Shown here one piece after another: positions 21,152 through 28,714 of a DNA stretch of 64,000 bases (position 1 is the first letter of the stretch; the number at the start of each line of letters is the position of its first letter). The stretch is from Achromobacter anxifer (lineage in GTDB: Bacteria > Pseudomonadota > Gammaproteobacteria > Burkholderiales > Burkholderiaceae_B), in NCBI RefSeq assembly GCF_903652925.1, contig NZ_CAHLAR010000003.1, positions 310,001 to 374,000 of the forward strand, in the 5' to 3' direction. Both the position numbers and the translations under genes were made by a program. The notes below the pieces were generated by a model. It was not told the origin of the DNA. It saw nothing but the letters and a program-made list of their open reading frames with translations, and ran no database searches.

Positions 21152-21778
21152 TTAACGCCCCAAGCCGTAGGAGTCTTCGCGGACCACGCGCGGGGTGATC
21201 TCGCGCGGATCGATCGTGACCGGCTGGTAAATGACGCGCCGTTGTTCCGGGTCGTAGCGCATTTCGACGGTACCGGACAGCGGGAAGTCCTTGCGGAAGG
21301 GATGGCCGATGAAGCCATAGTCGGTGAGGATACGGCGCAGGTCCGGGTGGCCTTCGAAGACGATGCCGTACAGGTCGAAGGCTTCGCGCTCGAACCAGCC
21401 CACGGCCGGCCAGCATTCCATCAGCGAAGCGACCATCGGGAACTCGTCGTCCTCGGCCCAGGTGCGCACGCGCAAGCGCCAGTTGTTCTCGATCGAGAGC
21501 AGATGCACGACCACGGCGAAACGCGCGCGGTGGATCTTGGCGCTGGTTTCCTCGGGCAGCTCGCGCGTGCCGTTGCCCCAGGTCAGGTAGTCGACGCCGC
21601 AGAGGTCGATACAGGTTTCAAAGCGCAGGCCGGCTTCGGTGCGCAGCTTGTTGCAGACGGAGAACCACTGCTGCGCGGGCACTTCGAGCGTCAGCTCGCC
21701 CAACGCCTCGGTCAGCGCGATATCCGCGCCGAGGGTGGTCTGCAAATTGTTTTTCAGGGTTTCGAGCCTGGTCATCAT
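21152..21778 (-). CDS. nuoC: NADH-quinone oxidoreductase subunit C
   Basis: NuoC (208 residues) is the 30-kDa peripheral-arm subunit. The family signature is clear: [29 protein letters not shown] followed by [10 protein letters not shown]. It starts [15 protein letters not shown] 21778 and ATG 21775 are adjacent and either may be used. It is 76 bp after nuoB and immediately precedes nuoD. Confidence 0.96.
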   Translation of the reverse strand: MMTRLETLKNNLQTTLGADIALTEALGELTLEVPAQQWFSVCNKLRTEAGLRFETCIDLCGVDYLTWGNGTRELPEETSAKIHRARFAVVVHLLSIENNWRLRVRTWAEDDEFPMVASLMECWPAVGWFEREAFDLYGIVFEGHPDLRRILTDYGFIGHPFRKDFPLSGTVEMRYDPEQRRVIYQPVTIDPREITPRVVREDSYGLGR

Positions 21779-21854
21779 CTTGTACGCTTAGGTGAACCGA
21801 TACGCTGGTTTCGCTGGGCCGGCTGCAGAGGCTGCTGCCTGGCGGGGCGAAGGA

Positions 21855-22331
21855 TCAGCGCGCAATCGTGTTGGTCAGACGGATCTTGTTCTGCATCTGC
21901 AGCAAGCCGTAGACCAGCGCCTCGGCCGTGGGCGGGCAGCCCGGCACGTAGACGTCTACCGGTACGATGCGATCGCAGCCACGGACCACCGAATACGAGT
22001 AGTGGTAGTAACCGCCGCCGTTGGCACAGGAGCCCATGGAGACCACCCAGCGCGGCTCGGGCATCTGGTCATAGACCTTGCGCAGCGCCGGCGCCATCTT
22101 GTTGCACAGCGTGCCGGCCACGATCATCAGATCGGACTGACGGGGGCTGGGCCGGAAGATGATCCCGAATTGGTCCAGGTCATAGCGGGCCGCGCCCGCG
22201 TGCATCATCTCAACCGCGCAACAGGCCAGACCGAAGGTCATGGGCCACATGGAGCCGGTCTTCGCCCAGTTAAGGAACTTGTCCGCGCTGGTTGTGATGA
22301 ACCCTTGCTTGAGAATGCCGTCTATAGCCAT
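21855..22331 (-). CDS. nuoB: NADH-quinone oxidoreductase subunit B (cluster N2)
   Basis: NuoB (158 residues) carries cluster N2, the last iron-sulfur centre before quinone. The ligands appear in [10 protein letters not shown] (tandem cysteines), GSCANGGG and [13 protein letters not shown]. It lies 40 bp after nuoA. Confidence 0.97.
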   Translation of the reverse strand: MAIDGILKQGFITTSADKFLNWAKTGSMWPMTFGLACCAVEMMHAGAARYDLDQFGIIFRPSPRQSDLMIVAGTLCNKMAPALRKVYDQMPEPRWVVSMGSCANGGGYYHYSYSVVRGCDRIVPVDVYVPGCPPTAEALVYGLLQMQNKIRLTNTIAR

Positions 22332-22371
22332 ATTCGTCTCTGATAGCGTGCTGTGGAAAAAACCCGGCGGG

Positions 22372-22731
22372 TTATTCCCAATCCAGCGCGCCCTTTTTCC
22401 ATTCGTAGATGAAGCCGACCGTCAGCACGGCCAGGAAAACCATGACCGTCCAGAAACCGACGAGACCGACCGTGCCCTGGGCGATGGCCCACGGGAACAG
22501 AAACGCGATTTCCAGGTCGAAAAGAATGAACAGAATCGCCACCAGGTAGTAGCGCACGTCAAACTTCATGCGGGCGTCTTCGAAGGCCTCGAAACCGCAT
22601 TCGTACGGCGAGAGCTTCTCGGCGTAGGGACGCCGCGGACCAAGGAGGGAGCCGGCCGTTAGAAGCGCGAACCCGATAAGGGTGGCCACTACGATAAACA
22701 GCAGGACGGGAAAATACTGTTGCAGGTTCAT
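22372..22731 (-). CDS. nuoA: NADH-quinone oxidoreductase subunit A
   Basis: NuoA (119 residues) is a small membrane subunit with three helices. The conserved cytoplasmic loop [39 protein letters not shown] includes the Cys-containing segment near the quinone tunnel. It is the first gene of the nuo operon. Upstream is a porin on the same strand, not the secG and tRNA-Leu I would expect in Bordetella, and a terminator separates them. Confidence 0.96.
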   Translation of the reverse strand: MNLQQYFPVLLFIVVATLIGFALLTAGSLLGPRRPYAEKLSPYECGFEAFEDARMKFDVRYYLVAILFILFDLEIAFLFPWAIAQGTVGLVGFWTVMVFLAVLTVGFIYEWKKGALDWE

Positions 22732-22762
22732 TCAGGCGTCCGTCAAATGCGCAAACCTTAGG

Positions 22763-22768
22763 ATTGTA
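22763..22768 (-). promoter_or_regulatory. Candidate -10 element of the nuo operon
   Basis: TACAAT on the minus strand lies about 30 bp upstream of the nuoA start. No good -35 hexamer is visible at 16-18 bp, so this is only a candidate. Confidence 0.35.
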
Positions 22769-22929
22769 GCATTCGCGCGGTTACTTCTGGCTGAACTCTG
22801 TAGCTTGAACAGCAGGCGAAAGACAGCATTCCTCAAATGGAACAATGGCTGTTTTCGGCACCGGAGCGCAAGCATACCGCAAGCCGCCAACAAGCGCTTC
22901 CGAACTCGAAAAATACAGATAGAACAAGC

Positions 22930-22957
22930 AAAAAAAACCACCCCGCAGGGTGGTTTT
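22930..22957 (-). terminator. Intrinsic terminator of the porin gene
   Basis: Arms AAAACCACCC (22934-22943) and GGGTGGTTTT (22948-22957) surround a CGCA loop. An A-run at 22930-22937 supplies the U-tract for the minus-strand transcript. It lies about 65 bp past the porin stop. Confidence 0.9.
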
Positions 22958-22960
22958 ATA

Positions 22961-22982
22961 CGAACGGGCCGAAGCCCGTTCG
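22961..22982 (-). terminator. Second hairpin behind the porin gene
   Basis: A perfect 9-bp stem, CGAACGGGC (22961-22969) with GCCCGTTCG (22974-22982), surrounds a CGAA tetraloop. It sits directly ahead of the U-tract terminator on the porin transcript. It may protect the mRNA 3' end or assist termination. Confidence 0.7.
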
Positions 22983-23022
22983 TGCACCTTAAATCCAGGC
23001 AGAGCTTGCGCCCTGCTTTGGA

Positions 23023-24135
23023 TTAGAAGCGGTGACGGATGCCGACGCCGACAGCGGTCGACTTCAGGCCGTCCACGAAGGCGTAGTTCTTGGCATACGA
23101 ACCGTACGTGTACAGGTTGGTACGCTTCGACAGGTCGTAGGTGTAGCCCAGCGAGAACACGTTGGTGGTCTTGTCGCCGCCAGTCAGCTTGTCGTTGCTG
23201 GGGTCGACCATTTGCCACGAACCGAACAGCTTGCTTGCGCCGCCGATCGGAGCCGACAGACCAACCATGTACGAGTTGGCCTTGAAGCCATCAGCGAACG
23301 TGTTGTTGCCGAAGTTGGCCGAGCCAACAGCCAGGTCAACGCCTTGGCCAGCGAACCAGCCGTCGGTCGTGCGAGCGTAGGCCAGAGCCAGCTTCACGAC
23401 TTCGAAGTCGTACGAACCGCCGATGGCGTACATACGCGGGGTGGCTTCGGTAGCAGCGTAGGGCAGCTTGTTCGAAGCGTTCAGCTGGTCGTACGACAGA
23501 GCGACGTTCAGCGGGCCGTTGACGTAGCGCAGGCCGGTCGTGATGGCGCGGGTGTTGTCGGCGGTGCGGAAGCCGGTTTGAGCGGCGTTGGTGTCGTTCG
23601 CGTTGAACGAGTAGCCGATGCCGAACTGGAAGCCGCTGAACGACGGGGTCTGATACATGACCATGTTGTCGTAGCGTTGCGTGTTGGCAGCGCTCATCGA
23701 AACGCCGATGTTAGCTTGACCGAAGCCAGCGCCGAACGGGTCGATCGAGCCGAAGTACTTCGACGCGATGTTGGTTTGGCGACCGAAGTCCAGTTGACCC
23801 CAGCTGTCGCTGGCCAGACCGATGGTGGCTTGACGACCGAACAGGCGGCCGCCTTGAGCGGAGGTGCCGTTACCGGAGTTGAAGCCCGATTCCAGTTGGA
23901 AAACAGCGCGCAGGCCGTCACCCAGGTCTTCCGAACCACGCAGACCCCAGCGCGAACCGTTCTGGACGCCGTTGATCATGCCGAAACGGCTGCCGTTGAC
24001 GGCATCGGGACCACCGCTGATCTTGTTGTAGCCGATACCCGTATCGATGATGCCGTACAGGGTGACAGACGTTTCTGCCTGGGCGACACCGGCAAAACCG
24101 GCGAGCAGGGCGGCAGCGAGCAGAGTCTTTTTCAT
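23023..24135 (-). CDS. General outer-membrane porin (Burkholderiales trimeric type)
   Basis: This 370-residue protein has a clean signal peptide (MKKTLLAAALLAGFAGVAQA, cleaved before ETSVTLYG). It shows the Gram-negative porin signatures VTLYGIIDTGIGY, SRWGLRGSEDLGDGLRAVFQLE, LFGRQATIGLASDSWGQLDFGR and the C-terminal VGVGIRHRF ending in Phe, needed for BAM recognition. A GGAG sequence precedes the ATG. Strong codon bias and two terminal hairpins suggest a highly expressed gene. It probably forms a trimeric diffusion channel; substrate preference cannot be read from the sequence. Confidence 0.94.
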   Translation of the reverse strand: MKKTLLAAALLAGFAGVAQAETSVTLYGIIDTGIGYNKISGGPDAVNGSRFGMINGVQNGSRWGLRGSEDLGDGLRAVFQLESGFNSGNGTSAQGGRLFGRQATIGLASDSWGQLDFGRQTNIASKYFGSIDPFGAGFGQANIGVSMSAANTQRYDNMVMYQTPSFSGFQFGIGYSFNANDTNAAQTGFRTADNTRAITTGLRYVNGPLNVALSYDQLNASNKLPYAATEATPRMYAIGGSYDFEVVKLALAYARTTDGWFAGQGVDLAVGSANFGNNTFADGFKANSYMVGLSAPIGGASKLFGSWQMVDPSNDKLTGGDKTTNVFSLGYTYDLSKRTNLYTYGSYAKNYAFVDGLKSTAVGVGIRHRF

Positions 24136-24582
24136 TTAAGAAATCTCCGTTGATTTGAGTGACAAGAGCAGCAATCCAGCAAACCAGCCTGCCGCCCCCC
24201 TAACTCCGCGAAGGGAAGTTGACGCTATTGCATCAAAAATCAGGGGGGCTGGCTATGGTCGACGTCAGAAAAGTGCTGGTTTACGACAGCCTTGTTGGGA
24301 TATTGCAACAACTAGCCGACCCCTGGCCGATCGCGCTAGGGCTTACCCTTAGTTTTCAGGCTGAGCACCTATCCATGCGACTTTCAGCCCTGCCCCTAAT
24401 TATTCGGACGATCTGGATACCATCTCCGTCGGCGGATAACGCACCGTTTCGGACGCGGCTCGAGTCCGGCCTGGCCCTGAAACGCCTCCTCCCCCGCCGT
24501 TCCGCAGCGTAAGAATCCTTACAGCCGGAATGAGGCAATCGACCACGTCTTGATAACATTGTTATTAATAAAAATCACCGAT
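24136..24582. other. Intergenic region between the porin and a TetR gene
   Basis: This 447-bp region holds the promoters of two divergent genes. It contains an inverted repeat TTGTTG (24292-24297) with CAACAA (24306-24311) of unknown role, and a TetR-type palindrome at 24553-24565. Short open frames here, such as 24219-24512, show no family motif and change composition along their length, so I do not call them genes. Confidence 0.55.
24553..24565. promoter_or_regulatory. TetR-type operator palindrome
   Basis: ATAACATTGTTAT is a perfect 13-bp palindrome (arms ATAACA and TGTTAT around one T). It sits 18 bp upstream of the proposed TetR start at 24583. Autoregulation is inferred. Confidence 0.5.
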
Positions 24583-25230
24583 ATGATCGAGCCAAAGATC
24601 CCTGCCTCCAAGCACATGCCTACGCCCTCCTCCCGCGCCGACCGCTCCGAACGCCTGAACGCCCTGCGCCGCCAGCTGGTCCTGGACGCCGCCCAGCGCG
24701 TGTTCGAACGCGACGGCCTGGAGAAGACCACGATCCGCGCGATCGCCAAGGAGGCCGGCTGCACCACGGGCGCCATCTATCCCTGGTTTGCCGGCAAGGA
24801 GACCATTTATGGCGCGTTGCTGGAGGAATCGCTGGAGCGCCTGCACTCGCACCTGGCCGAGGCGGCCTCCTCCGGCGCCGCTTCAGCGGCCGCGCGCAAT
24901 GCGATCCACGCCTTCTTCGGCTACTACGCGGAACGGCGCACCGACTTTTCCCTGGGGATGTATCTGTTCCAGGGATTGGGGCCGCGCGGGCTGGGCCGCG
25001 AAATGGATGAGCGCCTGAATGCCCGCCTGCGCAAGTGCATCGACCTGCTGGGCCTGGCGCTGGCCAGGACCAAGTCTTGGGATGCCGCCGTGGTCGCGGT
25101 CGAGCAGATGAATCTCTTCACCTATTTGATGGGGCTGTTGCTGCTGCTGCATACCCGCCGCCTGAAATCCCTGGGCCAGCAGGCAGATGCGCTGCTGGAC
25201 AACTACTGCCTCGCCCTGGAGCAACGATGA
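24583..25230 (+). CDS. TetR/AcrR family transcriptional regulator
   Basis: This 215-residue protein has an N-terminal TetR helix-turn-helix: RRQLVLDAAQRVFERDGL, then TTIRAIAKEAGCTTGAIYPWF and the KETIYGALLEE that ends the DNA-binding domain. The ligand domain has no diagnostic motif. ATG 24583 is preferred over an upstream TTG at 24550; ATG 24616 (MPTPSSRADR) is also possible since neither has a clear ribosome binding site. Its stop overlaps the thioesterase start by 4 nt, so it probably controls that operon. Confidence 0.85.
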   Translation: MIEPKIPASKHMPTPSSRADRSERLNALRRQLVLDAAQRVFERDGLEKTTIRAIAKEAGCTTGAIYPWFAGKETIYGALLEESLERLHSHLAEAASSGAASAAARNAIHAFFGYYAERRTDFSLGMYLFQGLGPRGLGREMDERLNARLRKCIDLLGLALARTKSWDAAVVAVEQMNLFTYLMGLLLLLHTRRLKSLGQQADALLDNYCLALEQR

Positions 25231-25670
25231 CCGCCACCGACCTGGACACCTCGGCCGACGCCCCGCTGATCAGCCTGGCCGATTTCCATATCCTGCTGGC
25301 CGACCAGCACCCCTTCTCGCTGCTGCTCGGCATAGACGTGCTGCGCATCGGCCGCGGCACGGCGCGCGCGGTGCTGCCCGCGCGCGATGCCCACCAGCGG
25401 CTGGGCGGCATCGTCGCCGGCCCGATGTTGATGGGCCTGGCAGACCTGACGATGTATGCCGCCGTGGTGGGCGCCACCGGCCAGGCGCACGCGGTCACGG
25501 CGAGCCTGACGATCAATTTCCTGCGCAAGAGCCCCGCCGGCGCGATCTACGCCGACGCCCGGCTGTTGAAAGTGGGCCGCCTGTCCGCTGGCGAAGTCAT
25601 CCTGACCGGCGAAGGCTCGGACGAGCCCCTGGCCCACATCGTGAGCACCTGGTCGGTGCCCAAGCCATGA
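25227..25670 (+). CDS. PaaI-like hotdog-fold thioesterase
   Basis: This 147-residue protein has the hotdog pattern: FSLLLGIDVLRIGRGTARAVLPAR, HQRLGGIVAGPMLMGLADLTMYAAV with the helix-start signature, and AVTASLTINFLRKSP. Such proteins hydrolyse acyl-CoA thioesters in the cytosol; the acyl group here is not determinable. It overlaps the TetR gene before it and the Rossmann gene after it, each by 4 nt, forming a coupled three-gene unit. Confidence 0.8.
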   Translation: MTATDLDTSADAPLISLADFHILLADQHPFSLLLGIDVLRIGRGTARAVLPARDAHQRLGGIVAGPMLMGLADLTMYAAVVGATGQAHAVTASLTINFLRKSPAGAIYADARLLKVGRLSAGEVILTGEGSDEPLAHIVSTWSVPKP

Positions 25671-26104
25671 GCATGCGCGTCAGCATCGTCGGCATGGGCA
25701 GGACCGGCACCCGGGCCGCGCAGCGCCTCCTGGCTGCCGAGCCGGACATCGCGTTGACCCTCTACGACATCGAACCCGGGCGCTGCGAGGACTTCCGCGG
25801 CAGCGCCACGCTGGCCACCTCGGCCCGCGAGGCCCTGGAAGAATCGGACACCATCGTGCTGGCGCTGCCGCGCGAGCGCGAGATCGACCGCACCTTGGAA
25901 CGCTTCAGCGACGGGCACGTCACCGCTCCCGTCGCGGGCAAGCTGATCGTGGATCTGGAGCCGCCATGCGAGGAACGCGCGCGCAGCCTGGACCAGGCGA
26001 TCGTCGCGGCGGGCGGACGCTACACCTGCGCCCCCTGGCGGGCGTCGCACGAAGCCGGCGACGCCGAGGCGCGCCTACTGAACGCGCTGGCGCCCGCCGC
26101 CTGA
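25667..26104 (+). CDS. Stand-alone NAD(P)-binding Rossmann domain (beta-hydroxyacid dehydrogenase N-terminal part)
   Basis: The 145 residues begin MSMRVSIVGMGRTGTRAAQRLL, a dinucleotide-binding GxGxxG loop, and continue with TIVLALPRERE and KLIVDLEPP, as in the N-terminal domain of 3-hydroxyisobutyrate or 6-phosphogluconate dehydrogenases. The catalytic helical C-terminal domain (about 160 residues) is absent; the frame stops after the segment matching the family APVSGG region. It could be a 3'-truncated relic or a working lone domain. The 4-nt overlap with the gene before it argues for translation. Its last 30 bp overlap the convergent PAP2 gene. Confidence 0.65.
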   Translation: MSMRVSIVGMGRTGTRAAQRLLAAEPDIALTLYDIEPGRCEDFRGSATLATSAREALEESDTIVLALPREREIDRTLERFSDGHVTAPVAGKLIVDLEPPCEERARSLDQAIVAAGGRYTCAPWRASHEAGDAEARLLNALAPAA

Positions 26105-26842
26105 GACCCGCAAGCGTTCCGCGCCCGCCACGCAGAGCGCCAGCCAGGCCAGGCTGATCGCGAACCCCGCCAGCACGTCGCTGGCGAAATGCACCTGCAG
26201 CAGGATGCGGCTGAGGCCGATTGCCATGATGAGCGCCGCCAGGACCGCGAGGCCGGGCTGGCGCCAGGCAGGCGGCGCCAGCCGCCACAGCAGATAGCAG
26301 GCCATGCCGTAGACCGCCATCGCCGCCGAGGCGTGGCCGCTGGGAAAGCTCCAGCCGGCCACGCTGGCATAGCCATGCTCATGCTCCGGCCGCACCCGTT
26401 CGAAGGCGTGCTTGAGCAGCCAGTTGAGCGCGCCGCCCACGCCCGTGGCGACGGCGCAGACGATAGCCAGTACCCACTGCGCGCGGCACAACAGGAACAG
26501 CGTCATCAGCACGCTTACCCCAGCCAGGAAATTCCGGTCGCCCAGATAGGTGAACCAGGACAGCAGCCACAGCAACGAGGTCGACAATGACATGCTCAGG
26601 GAATCCGCCAGCGCGCGATCGAACCTGACCACGGCGCCCTGCCGTTCGATCGCGAACGCCAGGACGAGGAACAAGGCGAGCGCGGCGGTGGCGCCGGAGG
26701 CGAACAGGGCGGCGCGCCCGCTCGCGCCCAGGCGCGGCCAGCAGCGCCCGAAGGCCAGCGCCGCCGCGCCTGCCAGCAGCGGCAAGCCTATGAACAATTG
26801 CAAGGCATGGACCGCGGCCCACGCCGCATAAGCGTCCATCAT
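26075..26842 (-). CDS. PAP2-family membrane phosphatase
   Basis: This 255-residue protein has about six transmembrane segments. The three-part phosphatase signature is intact: KHAFERVRPE (KxxxxxxRP), the PSGHA motif, and SRILLQVHFASDVLAG (SRxxxxxHxxxD). These enzymes dephosphorylate lipid phosphates, such as phosphatidate or undecaprenyl pyrophosphate, on the periplasmic side of the inner membrane. I start at ATG 26842 (MMDAYAAW) because upstream codons overlap non-homologous basic sequence. It is last in a run with the metallophosphoesterase and diacylglycerol kinase genes. Its end overlaps the convergent Rossmann gene by 30 bp. Confidence 0.88.
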   Translation of the reverse strand: MMDAYAAWAAVHALQLFIGLPLLAGAAALAFGRCWPRLGASGRAALFASGATAALALFLVLAFAIERQGAVVRFDRALADSLSMSLSTSLLWLLSWFTYLGDRNFLAGVSVLMTLFLLCRAQWVLAIVCAVATGVGGALNWLLKHAFERVRPEHEHGYASVAGWSFPSGHASAAMAVYGMACYLLWRLAPPAWRQPGLAVLAALIMAIGLSRILLQVHFASDVLAGFAISLAWLALCVAGAERLRVSGGGRQRVQ

Positions 26843-26879
26843 GTATAGGCACCCGTCATGAAGTGGTTCCCTCGATGAC

Positions 26880-27665
26880 TCAATACAGCGCGACCAGGGT
26901 CTTGTCCACCGGTGCAAAGGCATGCGCCCCGACGGCGTAGTCCCAACGCTCGACATGGCACTCGCCCTGCCCCTCCCGGGTAATGACATTGACGGAGTTC
27001 GGCACGTTGCCGCGCACCCGGCGCGAACACGTGGTTCCGGCCTGGACTATCCAGCCGCCCGCGGTTGCCGCCGGATCCAGGGGCAGCACGTAAGGCAGAT
27101 GGATATGGCCGCCCAAGACCAAATCAACACCCGCCTGCGCCCAGGCCTCCAAGGCTCGCTCGCGTCCGATCAGCAGGTTGTGCCGATCCGACTCCACCTT
27201 GGCGCGCACCGGATGGTGCGCCACCACCACGCGCAGCTGTCCCGGCCGCGCCTGGCGCAGCCGTTCCGCGACCCGGGCGATCTGGGACGCGGAGATCTCG
27301 CCGTCCTTGCGCCGCTTGGGGCGCGTCGTGTTGACGCCGATGGCGAGCAGGCCGGCGTTCTCGAACACCGGCTCCAGCACCGGCCCCAGCGCCCGCTTGT
27401 AGTTGCCGTAGGGATTGAGCGCGCGGGCGAAGACGTTGAACAGCGGAATGTCGTGATTGCCCGGCACGGTCAGCACCGGCAGCGAAAGGCGTTCGATGAA
27501 TTTGCGCGCGGCGGCGAACTGGCCGCGGCGCGCGCGTTGCGTGATGTCGCCGCTGAGCACCACCAGGTCGGGTTCGAGCGTGCGGGCGAGGTCCAGCGCG
27601 GCTTCGACCACGGGTTTGCGTTCCGTGCCGAAGTGGGTATCGGAAAAATGCAGGATGCGGGTCAT
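26880..27665 (-). CDS. Calcineurin-like metallophosphoesterase
   Basis: This 261-residue protein contains the dimetal motifs in order: FSDTHFG (DxH), LSGDITQ (GD), VPGNHD, a histidine in VVAHHP and GGHIHLPY (GHxH). It belongs to the 3',5'-cyclic-nucleotide / UDP-diacylglucosamine-like branch of phosphoesterases; the substrate is unknown. The start ATG 27665 overlaps the stop of the diacylglycerol kinase gene by 4 nt, so the two are translationally coupled and may act on related lipid-derived phosphates. Confidence 0.9.
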   Translation of the reverse strand: MTRILHFSDTHFGTERKPVVEAALDLARTLEPDLVVLSGDITQRARRGQFAAARKFIERLSLPVLTVPGNHDIPLFNVFARALNPYGNYKRALGPVLEPVFENAGLLAIGVNTTRPKRRKDGEISASQIARVAERLRQARPGQLRVVVAHHPVRAKVESDRHNLLIGRERALEAWAQAGVDLVLGGHIHLPYVLPLDPAATAGGWIVQAGTTCSRRVRGNVPNSVNVITREGQGECHVERWDYAVGAHAFAPVDKTLVALY

Positions 27666-28636
27666 GAACGGTCCAGGTATTGCGGGTCGGCCGGCACCAC
27701 CAGCGGCAGCTTGTCATCGGCCACTTTGAATTCCAGCGGCGTGTCCATCCAGGATATCTCTCCGTCCATCGCCACCTTGACCCGGCGGCGCCCGCGCACG
27801 GCCACCGTCAGGCGGTCGAAGGCGAAGCTGAGCACATGATCGGCGTCGCCCAGGCGGCTGAACAGGCCGCGCAGCAGCAAGCCGTAGAGCGCCAGGGTGC
27901 CGACCGGCCGCGTCGCCATCGCGATCAGCTGGTTCTGCTCCAGCCCTTCGGAAGCGATGCCGATGTGCTCCAGCTGGAGCTTGTTGTTGCCCACTACCAG
28001 CGTGGGCGAACGCAGGGTGCGGGACTGGCCTGTGTGATCGAGCACCAGGCTCAGCTGGCGCGGCGCGCGCAGCAGCGTGACCAGGCCCGACCACAGCGCC
28101 ACCAGCCGGCTGCGGCCGTACTTCTGCTTGTAGGCTTCGCGGTCTTCCAACAATTGCGGATACAGCCCCAGGCTGGCATTGACGAGGAACAGCCGGCCGT
28201 TGAGCATGCCGACCTGCGCCGGCCTGACCTGGCCTGACAGAAAGCCGCGCAAGGCCGTTTCCGTGTCCTGCGAAATGCCGTAGCTGCGGCCGAAGTAATT
28301 GAAGGTGCCCTGGGGCAGGATGCCGAACGGCACGCCCTTGCCCAGCACGACGCCGGCGACCGCACTGAGCGTGCCGTCGCCGCCAGCCGCGATGACGACG
28401 CCCTGCTGCTCCTGCGCGCGCCTGACCGCGGCCTCGGCGGTTTCGGCCAGGCGCAACGGGTCCTGCACGGGCATCAATTCGTGGCGCCGGCCGGCTTCGT
28501 CAAGTATGCGGCGGATGGTGTCCTGCAGGATCTGCGCGTCGCCGCGCCCCGATCCGGTGTTGAGGACGATGAAGAGGGGTTCCTGGCCCGTCAGGGTGTG
28601 GGCCGTTGCTGCCGGGTTCTGCTGGGGTGGCGTCAT
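27662..28636 (-). CDS. Diacylglycerol kinase catalytic-domain lipid kinase
   Basis: This 324-residue protein has the DAGK/YegS fold. The N-terminal part contains FIVLNTGSGRGD, the nucleotide loop AAGGDGTLSAVA and GILPQGTFNYFGR. The C-terminal beta-sandwich includes the usual MDGEISWMDTP near the end. It probably phosphorylates a lipid or sphingoid hydroxyl at the inner membrane. I use ATG 28636 (MTPPQQNPAA) rather than ATG 28675, whose extra residues look non-coding. It is coupled to the downstream phosphoesterase. Confidence 0.88.
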   Translation of the reverse strand: MTPPQQNPAATAHTLTGQEPLFIVLNTGSGRGDAQILQDTIRRILDEAGRRHELMPVQDPLRLAETAEAAVRRAQEQQGVVIAAGGDGTLSAVAGVVLGKGVPFGILPQGTFNYFGRSYGISQDTETALRGFLSGQVRPAQVGMLNGRLFLVNASLGLYPQLLEDREAYKQKYGRSRLVALWSGLVTLLRAPRQLSLVLDHTGQSRTLRSPTLVVGNNKLQLEHIGIASEGLEQNQLIAMATRPVGTLALYGLLLRGLFSRLGDADHVLSFAFDRLTVAVRGRRRVKVAMDGEISWMDTPLEFKVADDKLPLVVPADPQYLDRS

Positions 28637-28680
28637 GGGACAAACATACCCCATGGCGGCAAAGCGCCGCAACAAGGCCG

Positions 28681-28708
28681 GCGGCGGGCGCGCGCAGGCG
28701 CCCGCCGC
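28681..28708. terminator. GC-rich hairpin after the gamma-glutamyltransferase gene
   Basis: Perfect 11-bp arms, GCGGCGGGCGC (28681-28691) and GCGCCCGCCGC (28698-28708), are separated by 6 nt. There is no T-run, so it may act as a pause or Rho-linked site and not a classical terminator. Confidence 0.55.
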
Positions 28709-28714
28709 GACCGT

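Larger units (their letters stand above)
22732..23022. other. Intergenic region between the porin and nuoA
   Basis: It holds the porin terminators (22934-22982) and the nuo promoter region, which is AT-richer than the flanking genes. I searched by eye for the secG and tRNA-Leu genes often found ahead of nuoA and saw neither. Confidence 0.6.

Noticed and set aside
22732-23022. Possible tRNA-Leu or secG ahead of nuoA
   Set aside because: This is a common neighbourhood in the family, but I found no cloverleaf, no CCA-ending acceptor and no SecG-like frame here.
24219-24512. 97-codon plus-strand frame between porin and TetR
   Set aside because: It lacks a ribosome binding site and motif and covers a promoter region.
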